A stretch of DNA of 64,000 bases from NCBI GenBank assembly GCA_013180625.2, contig SNVD02009651.1, positions 62,001 to 126,000 of the forward strand, written 5' to 3'. Both the position numbers and the translations under genes were made by a program. The stretch comes from Boswellia sacra. Taxonomy: Eukaryota; Streptophyta; Magnoliopsida; Sapindales; Burseraceae. Positions 37,460 to 49,862 of the stretch are shown piece after piece (the stretch's first letter is position 1; every line of letters starts with the position of its first letter). Below the pieces are notes generated by a model. That model had not been told where the DNA came from. It made no database searches and saw nothing but the letters and a program-made list of their open reading frames with translations.

Positions 37460-38585
37460 AAATTGGATCTGAATCTCTGTTTGTAATCTTTCTTGTCTTT
37501 TATTTTATTTGTAGCATTTTATTTTTGTGTTTTTTATGTCGTCTCTTTTGAATAACTGAAGCTTCAAGTAATGTCTCCTTTATTTTGTCTCTCTATATTT
37601 AAACATTGAGGACAATATTTCATTTGGTTGGGGGAAAGGATAGCAGACATAAGTGTGTTTTATATTTTCTTTTCTTACAAAAAAAAAAACGAGTTAGTAA
37701 TTAGATTCAGAGTGCGGTGTAAGGAGTTCAAATCCTCTTGAGACGTATTCTGGGTTAGGAATGACAGAGTAAAGAGGGCTATTTTGAGGTTATCTTATAC
37801 ACTTCACTTTGAATTATTCAAATCTATGAACTCTCACAACTTTGTCATTTAATAAATTGTTTGCTTATGTACTCATTAGGCAAGTATTTATGAACCTTTC
37901 TTCACACGCACACATACCTTGATGTATGATTATGGGTTACAAAATGAAATGTTGCAATATTTGAGTTCTTTTTTTGTTTAGGATAACAACAAAAGGAAGG
38001 GGAAAGTAAATAAAAAAAAGGAGAAAAAAAACGATTGTGGATAAGTACGGTCTCGTAGCCTCCTTAATTCGAGCAATTAAGCTTGAGGGGTGCCCAACAC
38101 CTAATACCCTAAGACCAACTAGTTTGGGAGTTATTGGCCAAAAGCTCATTATATAGATTAAGGAGAAAGCTTAAGGGGATTGAATATTACACTATACACA
38201 AGTTTCTAAGTGAAAATAAAGCATCGGCAATCCAAGTCGTTAAGCTCGTAAGGGCGTTTTAACACCTAATGCCCTAAGGCCAACTGGTCTGGGAGTCATT
38301 AGCCTAAGGCTCGTTACATGGTTAAAGATGTATTGTTTCAAAAAAAAATAAAAATAAAAATAATGATGAATGAATGCCCCCCGCTAAAGGATGTTAGCCT
38401 TAACAAATATTAGAATTGCTATGGCTTCTTTCTAAAAAGTCCCATAGTTATATGTTGACTGAGTACAAAAAGAAGGTTTGTTAGGGGCTAAAATCAAGGA
38501 AAGTGTAATAATGATCACCTTGGATGTAAAATTCTATAAATCACTTCTAAATAATAACTCTTTAATTGCTAGGGGCTAGTAATAA
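37460..38585 (+). other. non-coding 3' part of the Athila-type element
   Basis: No ORF of note. An ACATTGAGGACAATATT motif followed by GGTTGGGGGAAAGG (about 37600-37640) resembles the purine-rich stretch usual downstream of Athila coding regions. Two related segments are listed separately. Confidence 0.6.
38040..38335 (+). repeat. pair of diverged direct repeats
   Basis: The segments at about 38040-38160 and 38220-38335 share ACACCTAATRCCCTAAGRCC, then AACTRGTYTGGGAGTYATT and a CCTCATTA/CTCGTTA tail. They look like two copies of a ~120-base unit within the 3' non-coding region of the Athila-type element. Confidence 0.8.
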
Positions 38586-38587
38586 GC

Positions 38588-38600
38588 TGGTTGGGGGGTG
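38588..38600 (+). other. polypurine tract
   Basis: The G-rich run GGTTGGGGGGTG sits directly before the TGATG start of the 3' LTR, where plus-strand DNA synthesis is primed. Confidence 0.75.
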
Positions 38601-40140
38601 TGATGAACACTTAAATATGTATGCTTAATAAGAGCTTAATTCATCATATTGCATTAATACTGTCATTAAATTCCTCAACTTAAGCATATTTGTAGTCTTT
38701 GCAAATTTTGAATTAACTTTATCTTAATTTTGGTTTTTGTTACAGGTTTAGTAAAATGGGCATAACTTTCTATTTATAGATCAAAATAATGCAAATCTTG
38801 ATTTGTTAGAAAGCTGATTGAATTATCTACAAGATCATATTTCACATGAATCATGAAATTTGGGCTCTTAGTGGGCCGAAAATGGGCTTGAAGTGAACCC
38901 ATATGCAGTTTCAGCCCAGCCTGACCATGCCTTTGTATTTTGACCATAACGCTTGATATACATATCCAAATCGTATGAATCAAGATGTTCTAAAAAGCTG
39001 AGAGAAATATCTACAACTTTCATGAAGACATGTGATCAAAATTCTAAATAATTCAATGCTGAAATCAATGATTAAAATCAGTGCACATGATAACACAAAT
39101 TGTGAACAAGATATTTTACAATTATCCCTTTGTAATTTGACAAGTTTGCCCCTGAATGTATCTATAAATAGAAGTGTATTATGACCCATTAGGGCATCTT
39201 GGCTTTGACTAGGATCTCTTATTATTATGTTTTCTCTCTTGTGTTTTGTTCTCTTAATGTTATTAATAAATCATTTTCTTTTTGCAATTTATTTTCTTCT
39301 TGCATAATGTCTTGCTAAATTCTCTTTTGCTAAGGTGAAAGGGTAAAACCCTTGATATGAGAATAAGGATTTTCTAACCCTTGACATGTGCTTTATAAAC
39401 ATAATCTTTTGTTATTTATTTTATATGATTTATATTTATTTCTCTAATCAATATTGACACCACTCGTAAAATGGAGGTCTTGATCCATTGTAGACAATTT
39501 TGGCACATCAAATGCTTGGATCATTTCTAGATGTCGTATGGTTCTTCCTTACCGATACAAGTCTAGTTAGGAACCTTGATTTGTTGTAGACATATGATAA
39601 TTGACACATTAGATACTTGAACCCATTTACAAGAAGCGGTATAAATATTGGTAACGAAACAAATATAATTCATATAACTAAAATGGACTTAAATGACATA
39701 TCTTCCGATTAGAAGCTCCTTGATGTGTAGATTTCAATTGAGTTATAATTAGGTTATGTATCCTTATTTGATATATCAAGGGCGGATCCCCTAACCTTAG
39801 CCTTTATTGTCATTATGTTAATTTATCTTACTTTTGTACTTTAATTATTCTTATAAAATTGTTCTTTCATTTGCTATGGTAGGTTTTACCTCCTATTTTC
39901 ATGGATGGTTTTACCGCCTTTTATTTTTGCTTTACATTTGAATGGTCAATAGTACCACCTACAATCTTTACTTTTATTTGTTAATATTATCTTGTTATTT
40001 ATTTGCATTATTTATATCATATTTCTCATCCTTTAGTTTGTACCGCTAAATCCCCTTCCTCGTGGATCGACCCCAGTCTCACCGAGTTTATTACTTCGAC
40101 ACTCCTATACTTGGGAGATAATCCTTTTTTGGATGTGTTA
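38601..40140 (+). repeat. 3' LTR of the Athila-type element
   Basis: 1540 bases, TGATGAACAC to GGATGTGTTA, aligned with the 5' LTR throughout. It has an extra ~28 bases at about 39350-39380, where a CCCTTGAYATG segment is repeated. Confidence 0.93.
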
Positions 40141-40145
40141 CTAAA
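40141..40145. repeat. target-site duplication (right), CTAAA
   Basis: Exact copy of 28969-28973, immediately after the 3' LTR. Confidence 0.9.
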
Positions 40146-40567
40146 AAATTTAAAATCATATTTTTACTTATCTTATTTTCATAGTTCCCAAAATATTCTA
40201 ATATAGGCAATATAAATCTAATAGATTAAACATTAATGGAATTAAACATGTAACAAAAATAAATTAAAACTTCACAAACTATATGAGATATAAGATATTG
40301 ATATAAATTCAGTAATGATTTTTCTAATCAGAATTTTGTAAAAGATTATTATTTTTTATTAAATAAAAGTTTAATCTACTAAATTTTATTAGTTGATTTA
40401 ATGATATTTTTAAAATTATAGAGAGAAATTTGTTACAAATTAAGTTCTAAAATCTTCAGAAAGGATTGTTCTTATAATAATGGGTGGTGTTAAGAAGAAT
40501 TTTTTTTTTTCAAATAATCTCACCCATCACCCATTATATATAAGTAATAATGACAGCATAAAATAAA
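40146..40567. other. short spacer between the Athila-type and Mutator-like elements
   Basis: About 420 bases of AT-rich host DNA, with no gene or element seen. It ends with the 9-bp duplication TAAAATAAA (40559-40567). Confidence 0.6.
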
Positions 40568-40680
40568 GGAATAATGTCTATTTCCTCCTCGAGGCTTGGC
40601 TTAAAAGACCGATCATCCCTCACTTTTTTGGAACCTACTTTTTGCCCCTTGAGGTTTCAAATCGGATGTTAAACATAATT
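40568..40680. repeat. left terminal inverted repeat of the MULE
   Basis: Pairs with the reverse complement of about 57940-58048. Shared blocks include TCTATTTCC, GAGGCTT, CACTTTT, ACTTTTTGCCCC/ACTTTTGCCCC and AGGTTT. Confidence 0.85.
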
Positions 40681-41317
40681 GAGTAAGGGCATTTTGGTCA
40701 TCTCACATGCAATCTAATTTTAAATTGAGAAAAGTCTGCTTCACTCTCTACGTTCATGAAATCCTAAAAGGTGATTTCAATGATCCAATAAAATCTCTTG
40801 TGCAGTATTTGGGTTAAGTTATTAACCATGATATAAAAGACTTAACTAATCTAGCTTCTCCTTTTGTATAACCTTGTTTAACCAATTCTAAAATTCACGC
40901 ACAAATCCTTATCCTGATTGGAACGCTGAACTAGTGGCATCGACCTTTGTCAGTTCGAAAGGCCAATCATTATTGTTTGTGCGAAAGGAGAGCAGAATGA
41001 GGTTAGTGTTATTATCTTTGTTTGATATTGCTTGCAATCATAGATACTTAAACAGTGGATATTAGTTATAAAGTACGCTTGTAAAAAATGTCTTTAGTCC
41101 ATATATGGTGTTATTTTTCAATGTTATGTTCAATTTTTGTAAAAAGGTCGTTCCTTTTTCTTGTCTATATGTGTCTTCTGTCAATCTGAGTTTACTCATG
41201 GTTATTATTATTACATGCACCCATGATATTTTATGGGTATGGGTCGTGGTAATTGTTATCCTTGTGCATGCATCTCTGTATAGTCTGAGTAGCTTGTTTA
41301 ATGTATGATTGATGCAA

Positions 41318-41321
41318 ATAT

Positions 41322-41359
<38 letters not shown>
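41318..41359. repeat. (TA)n microsatellite
   Basis: A TA dinucleotide run interrupted once by AAA, within the left part of the MULE. Confidence 0.95.
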
Positions 41360-41539
41360 GTTTTCTTGTATGGATGTGTTTAGTGATCCATAAAAATCGT
41401 TTATTGTATACATGGGTTTAGTTATAATGAGTATAGATATGTTTCGATTGGTTTTGATTTGCATGTTTGATGCATATACTACAACAAAACTGGCATTTTA
41501 TGTAGGCCAAAAAATGATATATATCACTATATATGTCGG

Positions 41540-41870
41540 TTTTTGCGCGACATAAAGTGACTTGTCACATATTCCTATACGTGTCATTTGGTCAAACCGA
41601 CACAAAATATTATGAAATATATGTCATTTAGAAATAGACATGTATAGAGTAAATAATTGCCATAAACTTGTCGGTTTTCAATAAATATGTGTCTATTCGT
41701 AAGTGACACAAATGTAGTGTCAGTCGTCGAACGACACATGGATCAAATCTTTTGTGTCACTTACGAAGTGACACCTAGTTTATATGTGTCATTCACATAA
41801 AATATTATGTGTCACTTATGAAGTGACACTTGTTCATTAACTTGTGTTATTTTTTGGCCGACATGTAAAT
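41540..41870. repeat. left subterminal repeats of the CACTA-like element
   Basis: Repeated short motifs GTGTCACTTA, AAGTGACAC, CGACATAAAGTGAC and TGTGTCATT occur in direct and inverted order; one copy forms the palindrome GTGTCACTTACGAAGTGACAC apart from its centre. Confidence 0.85.
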
Positions 41871-42169
41871 TTGACCATATATAATACATGTCAGCCTAAA
41901 TTTGGAATTCAAGCCGACAAGTATTATATAATTATTATTTTTAGAAATCTGGTTTTATATGTGTATATATATAGAAGAACACCTAGATAACAAAAACAAT
42001 GTAATAACTTAACAATTACAAAAAAAAATTTCATCATACACAACTGTGCATTAATTCTTTCACCTAAAAAGCTTCAAAACCAAATCACTCTATTACTACC
42101 AAACTGCAAAAATTGATCATGTCATAAACAACTTTAGTGAGAGTTTTAATAGCTTACTTGGGTAATGGG

Positions 42170-42809
42170 GTCTAAACCAATAGTGCCTCTTTCGAACCAC
42201 ATTAGAAAGAAAATGATGAGAATATTCCAAAAGAAAAAGATATTGGCTACAAAATGGAATTGTCATATGCCTCCCAACGTGAAAGCTGATGTTACAATTT
42301 TGATGAATAAAAGTAGACAGTTAAAGTTGATTCATTAGGGTCACTTGGAGTTTGAGGTCTTGGATGGAACTAGGACATTTGAGATTAGGCCTTCTAACAA
42401 GTGATGTAACTATGGTGCATGGTCAATTGCTAGAATACCATGCAAACATGCCATGGGGGCTATTTGCTACTCTAGGATAAGGGTTGATGATTACATTGAT
42501 CCATATTTGACAGCTCATGAATATTACATGAAGACATATACAAGGCTGTTTCACCTCATACCAGATCAGACTAGTTGGCCTGAAAGTAATGGAGCTCCAA
42601 TTCTACCACCTATAAAGACAAGAAGGGTTGGAAGGCTTAAGAAACTAAGAAGAAGAGAGGCACATGAATCTACTTCAAGGAATAAGAGATCATTCATGCT
42701 TCATTACAGCTTTTGCAACTCTTCAACCCACAATAGAAAGACATGTAGGCTTGTTCCATCCAATGCAAGAAGACTAAGGGCTAAGGTAACTACCAATTTA
42801 TTCTCTTAA
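42170..42809 (+). pseudogene. mudrA-type transposase fragment (SWIM domain and C-terminus)
   Basis: The open part 42453-42809 reads HAMGAICYSRIRVDDYIDPY, then YYMKTYTRLFHLIPDQTSWP, APILPPIKTRR and SFCNSSTHNRKTC. This is the end of a MULE transposase: SWIM-finger tail, PP-rich linker and zinc knuckle (first cysteine missing). Upstream bases (42400-42450) encode the Cys-containing part of the SWIM domain, with stops. It is homologous to but distinct from the copy at 52090-52440. It lies inside the CACTA-like element, so it was probably carried or captured by it. No catalytic part is present. Confidence 0.82.
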
Positions 42810-43486
42810 GTATTTTTCATTCTTACTTTATGCAGAACGTAAATTAATATTTTCTTCATATTTAGCAGGGGCAAGTAACAGGACGAGCTATTATTGAGGA
42901 CCAGGTACAATATAACCATCAATATAATGTTAATCAATCCTTCCAAGTTAACTATGTTACTACCAATCAAGCAAAAAGTGATCTTCAAACAGAATACCTA
43001 TCAATGAAAACAGAATATAAATTTCCAGGATAAGAAAGAAATGCTCCACTTGCCTCTATTAATTTTTGAAGCTAGCATGCATTACTTGATGGAAAAGATA
43101 AAAGATGGAAAAAGGATGTCTGAACAATACTACCCAATGAAAACACAATCAATGACCATCTAAGAAATCCTAAATATTTCATCATCTAGTTCACATCCAA
43201 ACAATTATCAAACTACCAACAGGAGCTTGTTTTGACTAATATCAAAATAGAAGTAGCAATGAGTTAACTCAACTTTAAGCCCAAAATGGCTAGCAAAAAG
43301 TGCAAACCTAGCACATAAACTAGAAACAGATAACCTTTAAAGTTTAGATTTTAATGCCTTTCATGCTGGTCATCCATTCTCTACATTAATCCCAACCCCC
43401 CATGCCAATTCACAACATATGTTCTAGACAACTCTTAACAGAAATTTTGAACCTAAAATAAAACATGCAATTTCAATATGTAAATG

Positions 43487-46400
43487 CTCGGGACAATAAC
43501 TTTGTCAAACAATTTATGCAAGTAACAAGAGTTTTCTCATCCTCAGTGACAACCAAAGGGACAATAACCTGCAGAATGCAGAATTAGTAATTAATAGCAA
43601 CATTCATATTAGTACACTAAAACCATAAGACAAACAAATCCAAAACATTTAATTTCCACTGCTATTACTAGAAGACGACAAAGGCTAAAAGCATCCAAAA
43701 ATGAGATACACGAGAATATGAGAGAGAAAGAGAGAGAAAGAGAGATAGAATGGTCAGAACTATATACACTTAAACATCTGAATGGATCATATTGTGACAA
43801 AACCACAGTCAAGTAGTGTTCAGCTTCATTTGAAACCTGAAGATGGATTTATAACATTAAGAACAAAACATATGGCAGGAGAATAAAGTAAAAATCTAGC
43901 TGAGTAGAAGTAAAATTACTTTAGGAACAACATCCTTTGTAATGTGAAGCAGCTTCTCAATCACAATCTCGATAGAATCTTCCATGGCATCTTCCTGTAA
44001 ATATGAAAAATATAAGGTAAGTTATAATTTCATTAGAGATGAAGAAAAGACATAAACTGATATGCACATACCTGATTTTTTAGCATTTCATTAATCAATG
44101 AAAGAGCAACTCCCAAATTGAGGAATCAGAATCATCCAACACCTCAAGTACAGTCGTCAAAATCTGATTGAAGTACTGCCAGTATTTGAAAAGATGACAT
44201 CAATGTATAGTTCAATGTCAATTGTAGTGTAGTAGAGAATTATTTTACCTAATGGACACAAAAATGTTCACTACACAATTAAAAAATTTCAAACACAGAA
44301 GTAACAAACATCACACAGGCTAGGTACATGAAATAGTAGGATTTCAGGTCAGAGTGACTTACATATGAACAAATTTTAACTAAAAAATGGAGATAAAAGG
44401 AATTATGGAGAAAAAAACAGCGGACAATTCTTTCTGAAAGACTAAGCTTTGAAGTAAGGAATTATAGAGAAAAATGCAGTGGACAATCCTTTCTGAAAGA
44501 CTAAGCTTTGAAGTATAAAAACTTGGAAATCCGTCAATTGTATTTTCTAGCAAAGAGATAGAAAAGCAGAACAAATCATTTGAGATTCAACAATGTCTTA
44601 AGCATGTCTCTGTACGATCTCGAGTACACCTGATAATGATATTACCAACTGCTACTTACTCATGCATGGTTGAGTCAACCAATGAAATGAATCTAATCAA
44701 AACAGTCAAATTAATGGCAGATCATTCTTGTGAAGAAATTTTAAAAAGCTAACTCATATTAGTTTTCACACAGAGAATGAGAAGGGGAACGAGCAAATTC
44801 TAAAAACTAGGATCCATATAATAGTCATACAGATAGAGAGATAAGGAAGCATAGGTGTGGGTTAAGTGCTTATTGCAACAATCTAGATTGTCAAAAATAA
44901 TGCGCATGCTTGAGTTCCAAACAAGGTAGCAGAATGCGAGATTTAGTGAAAATGCCAAGGATGACAAAGTGAAAATTGGAACCCAACATTTTCATTAGCC
45001 TGAAGGAAAAATAAAAAGATAAAAAACAATTCCATATAAATTCATTCACATAAATCATGTACATCTGCATGTGCACACACATGAAAACAAACATAGAGAA
45101 CGTAATACAGAAACAGATCATGCCTTAGTCCAAATTGATTGATCACTAGCCACAAAAGCTTCAATTAGTTGCTGAAGTGCATCATGCTTACTTGCAGAAG
45201 GGTTTCCATCATGACCATTGCAAATCTAAAAAAAATAACAAGGAAACCCTTCATAAAGATGAAGTTCTTTTAAATCAATATTATCAAGTATTCTAAAAGA
45301 AATAAATAATTTCTATGATTTTCTGTTCTTTTCCCTTTTTTTTTCCTTCCTTTCTTTTGCACAAATTTGAATAACTAACTCATAACTACTAAAAGAAGGC
45401 TATGATGTCACAAAGCTCACCAAGTGAAGAATTTGGGGAATGCTAGGACTAGCATCTGTGAGAGATTTGGTCTTTATAGCTGATGGTTTATGATAATTAA
45501 GATCCAAATGAGCTGACATTTCATTATTATGCCCAACACCTCCAGAGACTTGTAAGGGGTTGTCAGAGCTCACTAGACCAGTAATGTCCAGACGCGGTGA
45601 AGACAAACCCTCCAAGTATTTGTTCAAACTAGTCAGATCCTTAGCTTTGGAAGTAACATCAGCATTAGAACCAGTCTCAAAGTTTTGACATGCACTCTCC
45701 TTAGTTTCATTAGAAGTTGTATGGCCCATACTGCCTGTGATCAGGTTGATTCTTGGACAGAGCTCCACTTCCTTCCACCAGCACTGTCAACAGAACCAGA
45801 AGAATACCTCCATAGTAATGACTCTTTTTGGAGGCGACAACATAGCCTTTTTCTGAAGATGTTCCGATAACATCCGATGGGTCATAAGAGGACTTGGCAC
45901 GCTGCCTCTCTTTCTTGCTCTGCAAATAGTTCATTAGATCCACCTTAATACGAGGAGTAAATTGTTTAAGTGATCATCTCAAGGAATTTTGTTCTTCAAC
46001 TGATAAACTAAGAATAAAATTAAGCACAGCCATTGAATCATAGTGAGAGTAGACAGATATAATGCATGTAATAGCTGCTTCCTTAAGCTTAGTATTTTTA
46101 TCATGGACCAATGGTGTCAACTTAGCAAGCCACAACTTCAGGATGCCAAGATTACCAGAACCTTCAGAATGCATTGCATGCTTGTTAAAGGAACTAATAG
46201 CAAACTCAATAACAGCCAATTTGGCCTTTGGTCACCACTGTTCATCAAGCGAACAGAGCATTGCAGGCAAGAGGGAATCGACACTATAACTTTTGCTCAC
46301 AATGTCCAATGTTGTTGAGCAGGGTTGCCTAACTAAATCCTTTGGGTCTGTCAGCCTAGAAAAAACATGGGGCAAGATTGTTTCCATATAACTCTCAAAG

Positions 46401-48984
46401 GGCTTCCGACAATTTGGAATAATATCTGCAAGTGTTGAAAGAGCTGCCTGCGCAACTTTATGATGGGGGTCATCCAAGTGCTGGAAGAACAACTTCATCA
46501 CCTTCTCAAAACTTTGAGTTATCTCCTGAATACCTTTTGGGCCTTGCTGCAGCAATGACCGGAGATAATTAAAAGCAGTAACCCTAGCAGACCAATCAGA
46601 ACTTGGACTGAGTCCTTCACTTAAAGCATCGTTGAGAGAGGCACGACCATCTGTGTAATTTGAAATCTCTCCAAGTGATAGCTGGCTATCATCAAAACTC
46701 CTTCTCCTGCTAATAGCATCCGTCCAGATACATGCTTCCTCAAAAGTGGCCTCTAGAAATTTGGAATGTAACTATTTTGTGAATCTCTAAAGTTTCCATC
46801 TTTATATGGTGTGTCCAGATATGGTCCGTCGATCTGCGAGTTCGTGAAACGCCTAGCCTCCCTATTGTCATTAGTCTATTCAACAGAACCTCTTTCTTGT
46901 AGCTTCTCAGAAGGCCTTCTAGCTGAATATGATGAAAAGGATGGCAAAGACTCGGTTGGCACATTACTGCAATACGATAATCTACTAGAATCTTTGGAAG
47001 CTTGAATTTGAGTAATGATATTAGACAATATCAGACCACCATTGAGGCTACTACCTTTATTTACACCACAAGCAGTTGATTCCACTGAGGTGTTTGTATG
47101 ATCATTAGAAGCTGGAACAGCAGCAGGGAATGGTGGATCACGAGATGATGGAGGGTCAACTCCTGCACTAGGGAGCAATAAGAAATATAAAAATTAGCTG
47201 CTCACAGATGATTCAAACTTTAACTCATTAAACAATCTGACAAATAGCCATCAATTCATCCTGAATGATTTAAAGCTGGTCCCATAGACTGTGAAAGACA
47301 TTAAAGTAAGCGAAATAATTTGATACCTAGATCCAAGCTCGATGATCGAAGAGTTGAAGGGTTCTGTTTGTCAGATATCTCCAAACCCCTAAGCATGCTT
47401 TCAATTGCAGTAACTTTCTGTTTGCTTGCGTGCAGTACACTTTCTAGACTCCGCTCACTGCCTTTACTAAGGGACTTTGTTTATGAGAGCAATCCAGAAG
47501 AAAGAGATGTTCCTGAGGATAAACTTGAACTTTTGTCCATCGCAACAATAGCAGAAGTTCCATATCCAGGTAGATTGGAAGAAGTTGATGTATAAGGGGT
47601 AAAGGACATATGTCCATCTCTGTCGCGGAGAGAAGGAGAAGCATGTCATCTATGCATGCCCCCATCCTCTTCAATTATTATCTGTCAAAACCACATTCTC
47701 TTTTAAAATATGGTCTACTCTGTGGAAGTACATAAAAACATTCTTCGAATAGAAAACAAGCTATATACCCTTTGAATGGCAGGATCAAAGGATGAAAACA
47801 ACCGACGGGAGCGCTCTGGCCAAGTCTTTGCAAACATTCTGTAGCACATCCTTGCAGTAGATCTCACCTGTAACAATTGGAATAAAACTTTTTAACTAAA
47901 ACAGAAGAATAGTGAGGCTTCAATTTATATACAGGTAATGTAAACAAAAGTAAAGCCCTTACATCCATCTATTTCCTAGTACACTCACACCTCAGCAGCC
48001 AGTAAAAGATTATATGACAGGAAGTATTTATCAATTAGGTTTAAACAATAGCTATAACATTTATGATATAAGATGAAAATATCATTCATCAATGAACCAT
48101 TGACCACATAACAAGAAAATTTTAACCTCTACCAAATACAATCAATGTTCACCCGTAACCAAGTGAACACACACATTTATCCATACTTCCTCATCCTCAA
48201 ATCTCATCTCATCTTTTTTTTTTGTTGCAATAGATTATGAATTTTTTTTCAAAGGCAACATCACTCATGGACACAAGAAGTACACAAGAGAAGCTCCCCA
48301 GCTGAGACTGGGAACAACTACACCCTCCCATTAAGAATATCAATCAATCTAAAAGGAAAAAAGAATGAATCAGGACTAAGACATATAGAAAAGCCACATA
48401 AAATGCACAAGAATCCAAACTTCAAAGAAAGCAAAACAAAGCTCAACAAATAATTTGCCATCCCTTGCTTTCCAAGTAGAAAACATCTGATGCACAGAAT
48501 ATGTCAAAGATTAACAGAAGAAATTTCAATAAGTACCTCACTCATTGCATCTGCTACACAACACCTAATCAGATTTTCGTATAGATCAGCAGATCGCTGT
48601 ATTTCTGGGGCATCAAGCCAATGTTCTAATATCAACAGTGCATATTCACAACACCTACAATGTGAAAAAGAAAAATTACAGTGATTTAGAGACCAGCACA
48701 GAAAATTAAACAAGGCAACAATAATTTTCAACTAATTCATCAAATATATTCACTTTAACCCTGAAAACACTATCCAAAAACAACAAGTGGATACTAAAAG
48801 GAGATCGAATCAAACTTGACCTACAAAAATAGATCTAAAATAAACACAAACCAAAATCAACCCATATAAAACCATGCTAAAGTAATCACAAAATGAGCAA
48901 CCCCACTAAATATTTCCACGAATTTAACTCTACCCACATGTAATAAACCAAAACTAAACACAAAACAAAATGCAAGTGATTACC
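43487..48984 (-). pseudogene. CLASP: multi-exon fragment of a CLASP (CLIP-associated protein) gene, broken
   Basis: CLASP is a TOG/HEAT-repeat protein that stabilises microtubules at plus ends and cell edges. Exons read on the minus strand are: an uncertain first exon ending 48984; 48654-48537 (YALLILEHWLDAPEIQRSAD); 47867-47769 (ARMCYRMFAKTWPERSRRLF); 47681-47327; the long 47162-45421 (HLDDPHHKVAQAALSTLADI, ILKLWLAKLTPLVHDKNTKL); 45226-45124 (GC donor); about 44176-44075; 43994-43920 (EDSIEIVIEKLLHITKD); about 43838-43773 (LSQYDPFRCLS); and about 43568-43487. Intron positions and phases are kept, so the capture was of genomic DNA. Stops lie at 47646, 47481, 46876, 46753, 46232 and 45974, with frameshifts near 46715, 45800 and 44110. 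Most stops look like CGA to TGA or CAG/CAA to TAG/TAA. It covers roughly the middle to C-terminal parts; both ends of the gene are missing. Confidence 0.93.
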
Positions 48985-49714
48985 TGTGCCAATCAGGGCC
49001 AAGAACTACAGTGACAAAGAGGAGGAACAGAGCTTCAAAGAGAAGAGCAGAGAGCATGAAAATCATAGAAGCAACAAATGGTATGGCAGCTGAGAACTCA
49101 GCAAACCAGTGTTAATCACTGATTGCTTTCTAATCAAATGAAAGATGAAAAGATTGAAATTTTCTATAAATCCCATCAACAAGATTTGTATTTTGTTACT
49201 TTTAGTTAAAGATGTTTCAAATGCAATAATAAAAAATCGAAATAAAAAGAAAAAGAAAACCAATTAACACATATCCATCGCTCAACTGATAAAATTACTA
49301 AAACAATCAAATATAAGAGTGGAGATTTGAATCTAGGTGGAATTTATTAATTTTAGAAAGCCAGATACGTAAATGCAAGAGAGGAGTGAGTTACTTCTAA
49401 ACATGAAAATTGAAAAACGAAGATATGAAAAACCCAAAACAATCCTGTAGATAGGGACGTGGCCTTAGAGGATGGATTTGGAGTTAGTAGAGGAGCAACA
49501 GGCGGCCTTGGAGCTAGAGCGGCCTTGGAGCTGGAGCAGCGAAGCGAAGGACATTGAACGGGGAAGAGTTAGCGACACAAGAGAGGTGGCAGATGAGTTG
49601 CTTCATTGAGAGAAGAGGGAAGAAAAAATTTTTGGTGAAAAATGTTAAGTGTTCGAAAGAGGGAAAGAGGAGAAAGGGTTTGAGATCTTTCATTTTTTTT
49701 ATTTTTTAATTGAA
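48985..49714 (-). other. region upstream of the CLASP fragment, possible chimeric first exon
   Basis: A minus-strand frame from an ATG near 49058 (MLSALLFEALFLLFVTVVLG) ends at a GT donor at 48984/48983, whose phase fits the next CLASP exon. The encoded hydrophobic segment does not clearly match CLASP. It may be a foreign or degenerate exon joined to the fragment. The DNA at 49440-49620 is less AT-rich, but no gene is recognised. Confidence 0.35.
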
Positions 49715-49862
49715 ACATATGTGTCACTTGAAAAAATTATGACACAAAAATTTACACATACTCCCAGAATAGTGACATATATAAATTTATCTTGGTTTAA
49801 CTGGGTCATAAATGTCACTTTCTTAGAAACTAACATAAACTAAGTGACACAAAAGACTAGTT
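49715..49862. repeat. right subterminal repeats of the CACTA-like element
   Basis: TGTGTCACTTG, TATGACACAAA, AGTGACATAT, AATGTCACTTT and AAGTGACACAAA repeat the motifs found at the left end. Confidence 0.82.

Larger units (their letters stand above)
28974..40140 (+). mobile_element. Athila-type Ty3/Gypsy retrotransposon carrying a captured LOG gene
   Basis: An 11.2-kb element with two LTRs (28974-30485 and 38601-40140). The 5-bp target duplication is exact: CTAAA at 28969-28973 and at 40141-40145. The order is 5' LTR, tRNA-Asp-type primer site, gag, protease, RT-RNase H, integrase, a 950-base decayed stretch, a LOG-like gene, a region with paired repeats, a purine tract and the 3' LTR. Gag and pol match the plant Athila group. 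All reading frames are broken and several catalytic residues are lost, so the copy cannot move by itself. The LTRs differ at many positions, and the right one has an extra ~28 bases near 39350-39380. No env-like gene with membrane segments is seen; the LOG copy occupies the place where Athila elements often carry an extra ORF. Confidence 0.95.

Noticed and set aside
46043..47595. Plus-strand open frames across the CLASP fragment
   Set aside because: Shadows of the minus-strand CLASP exons; no independent similarity.
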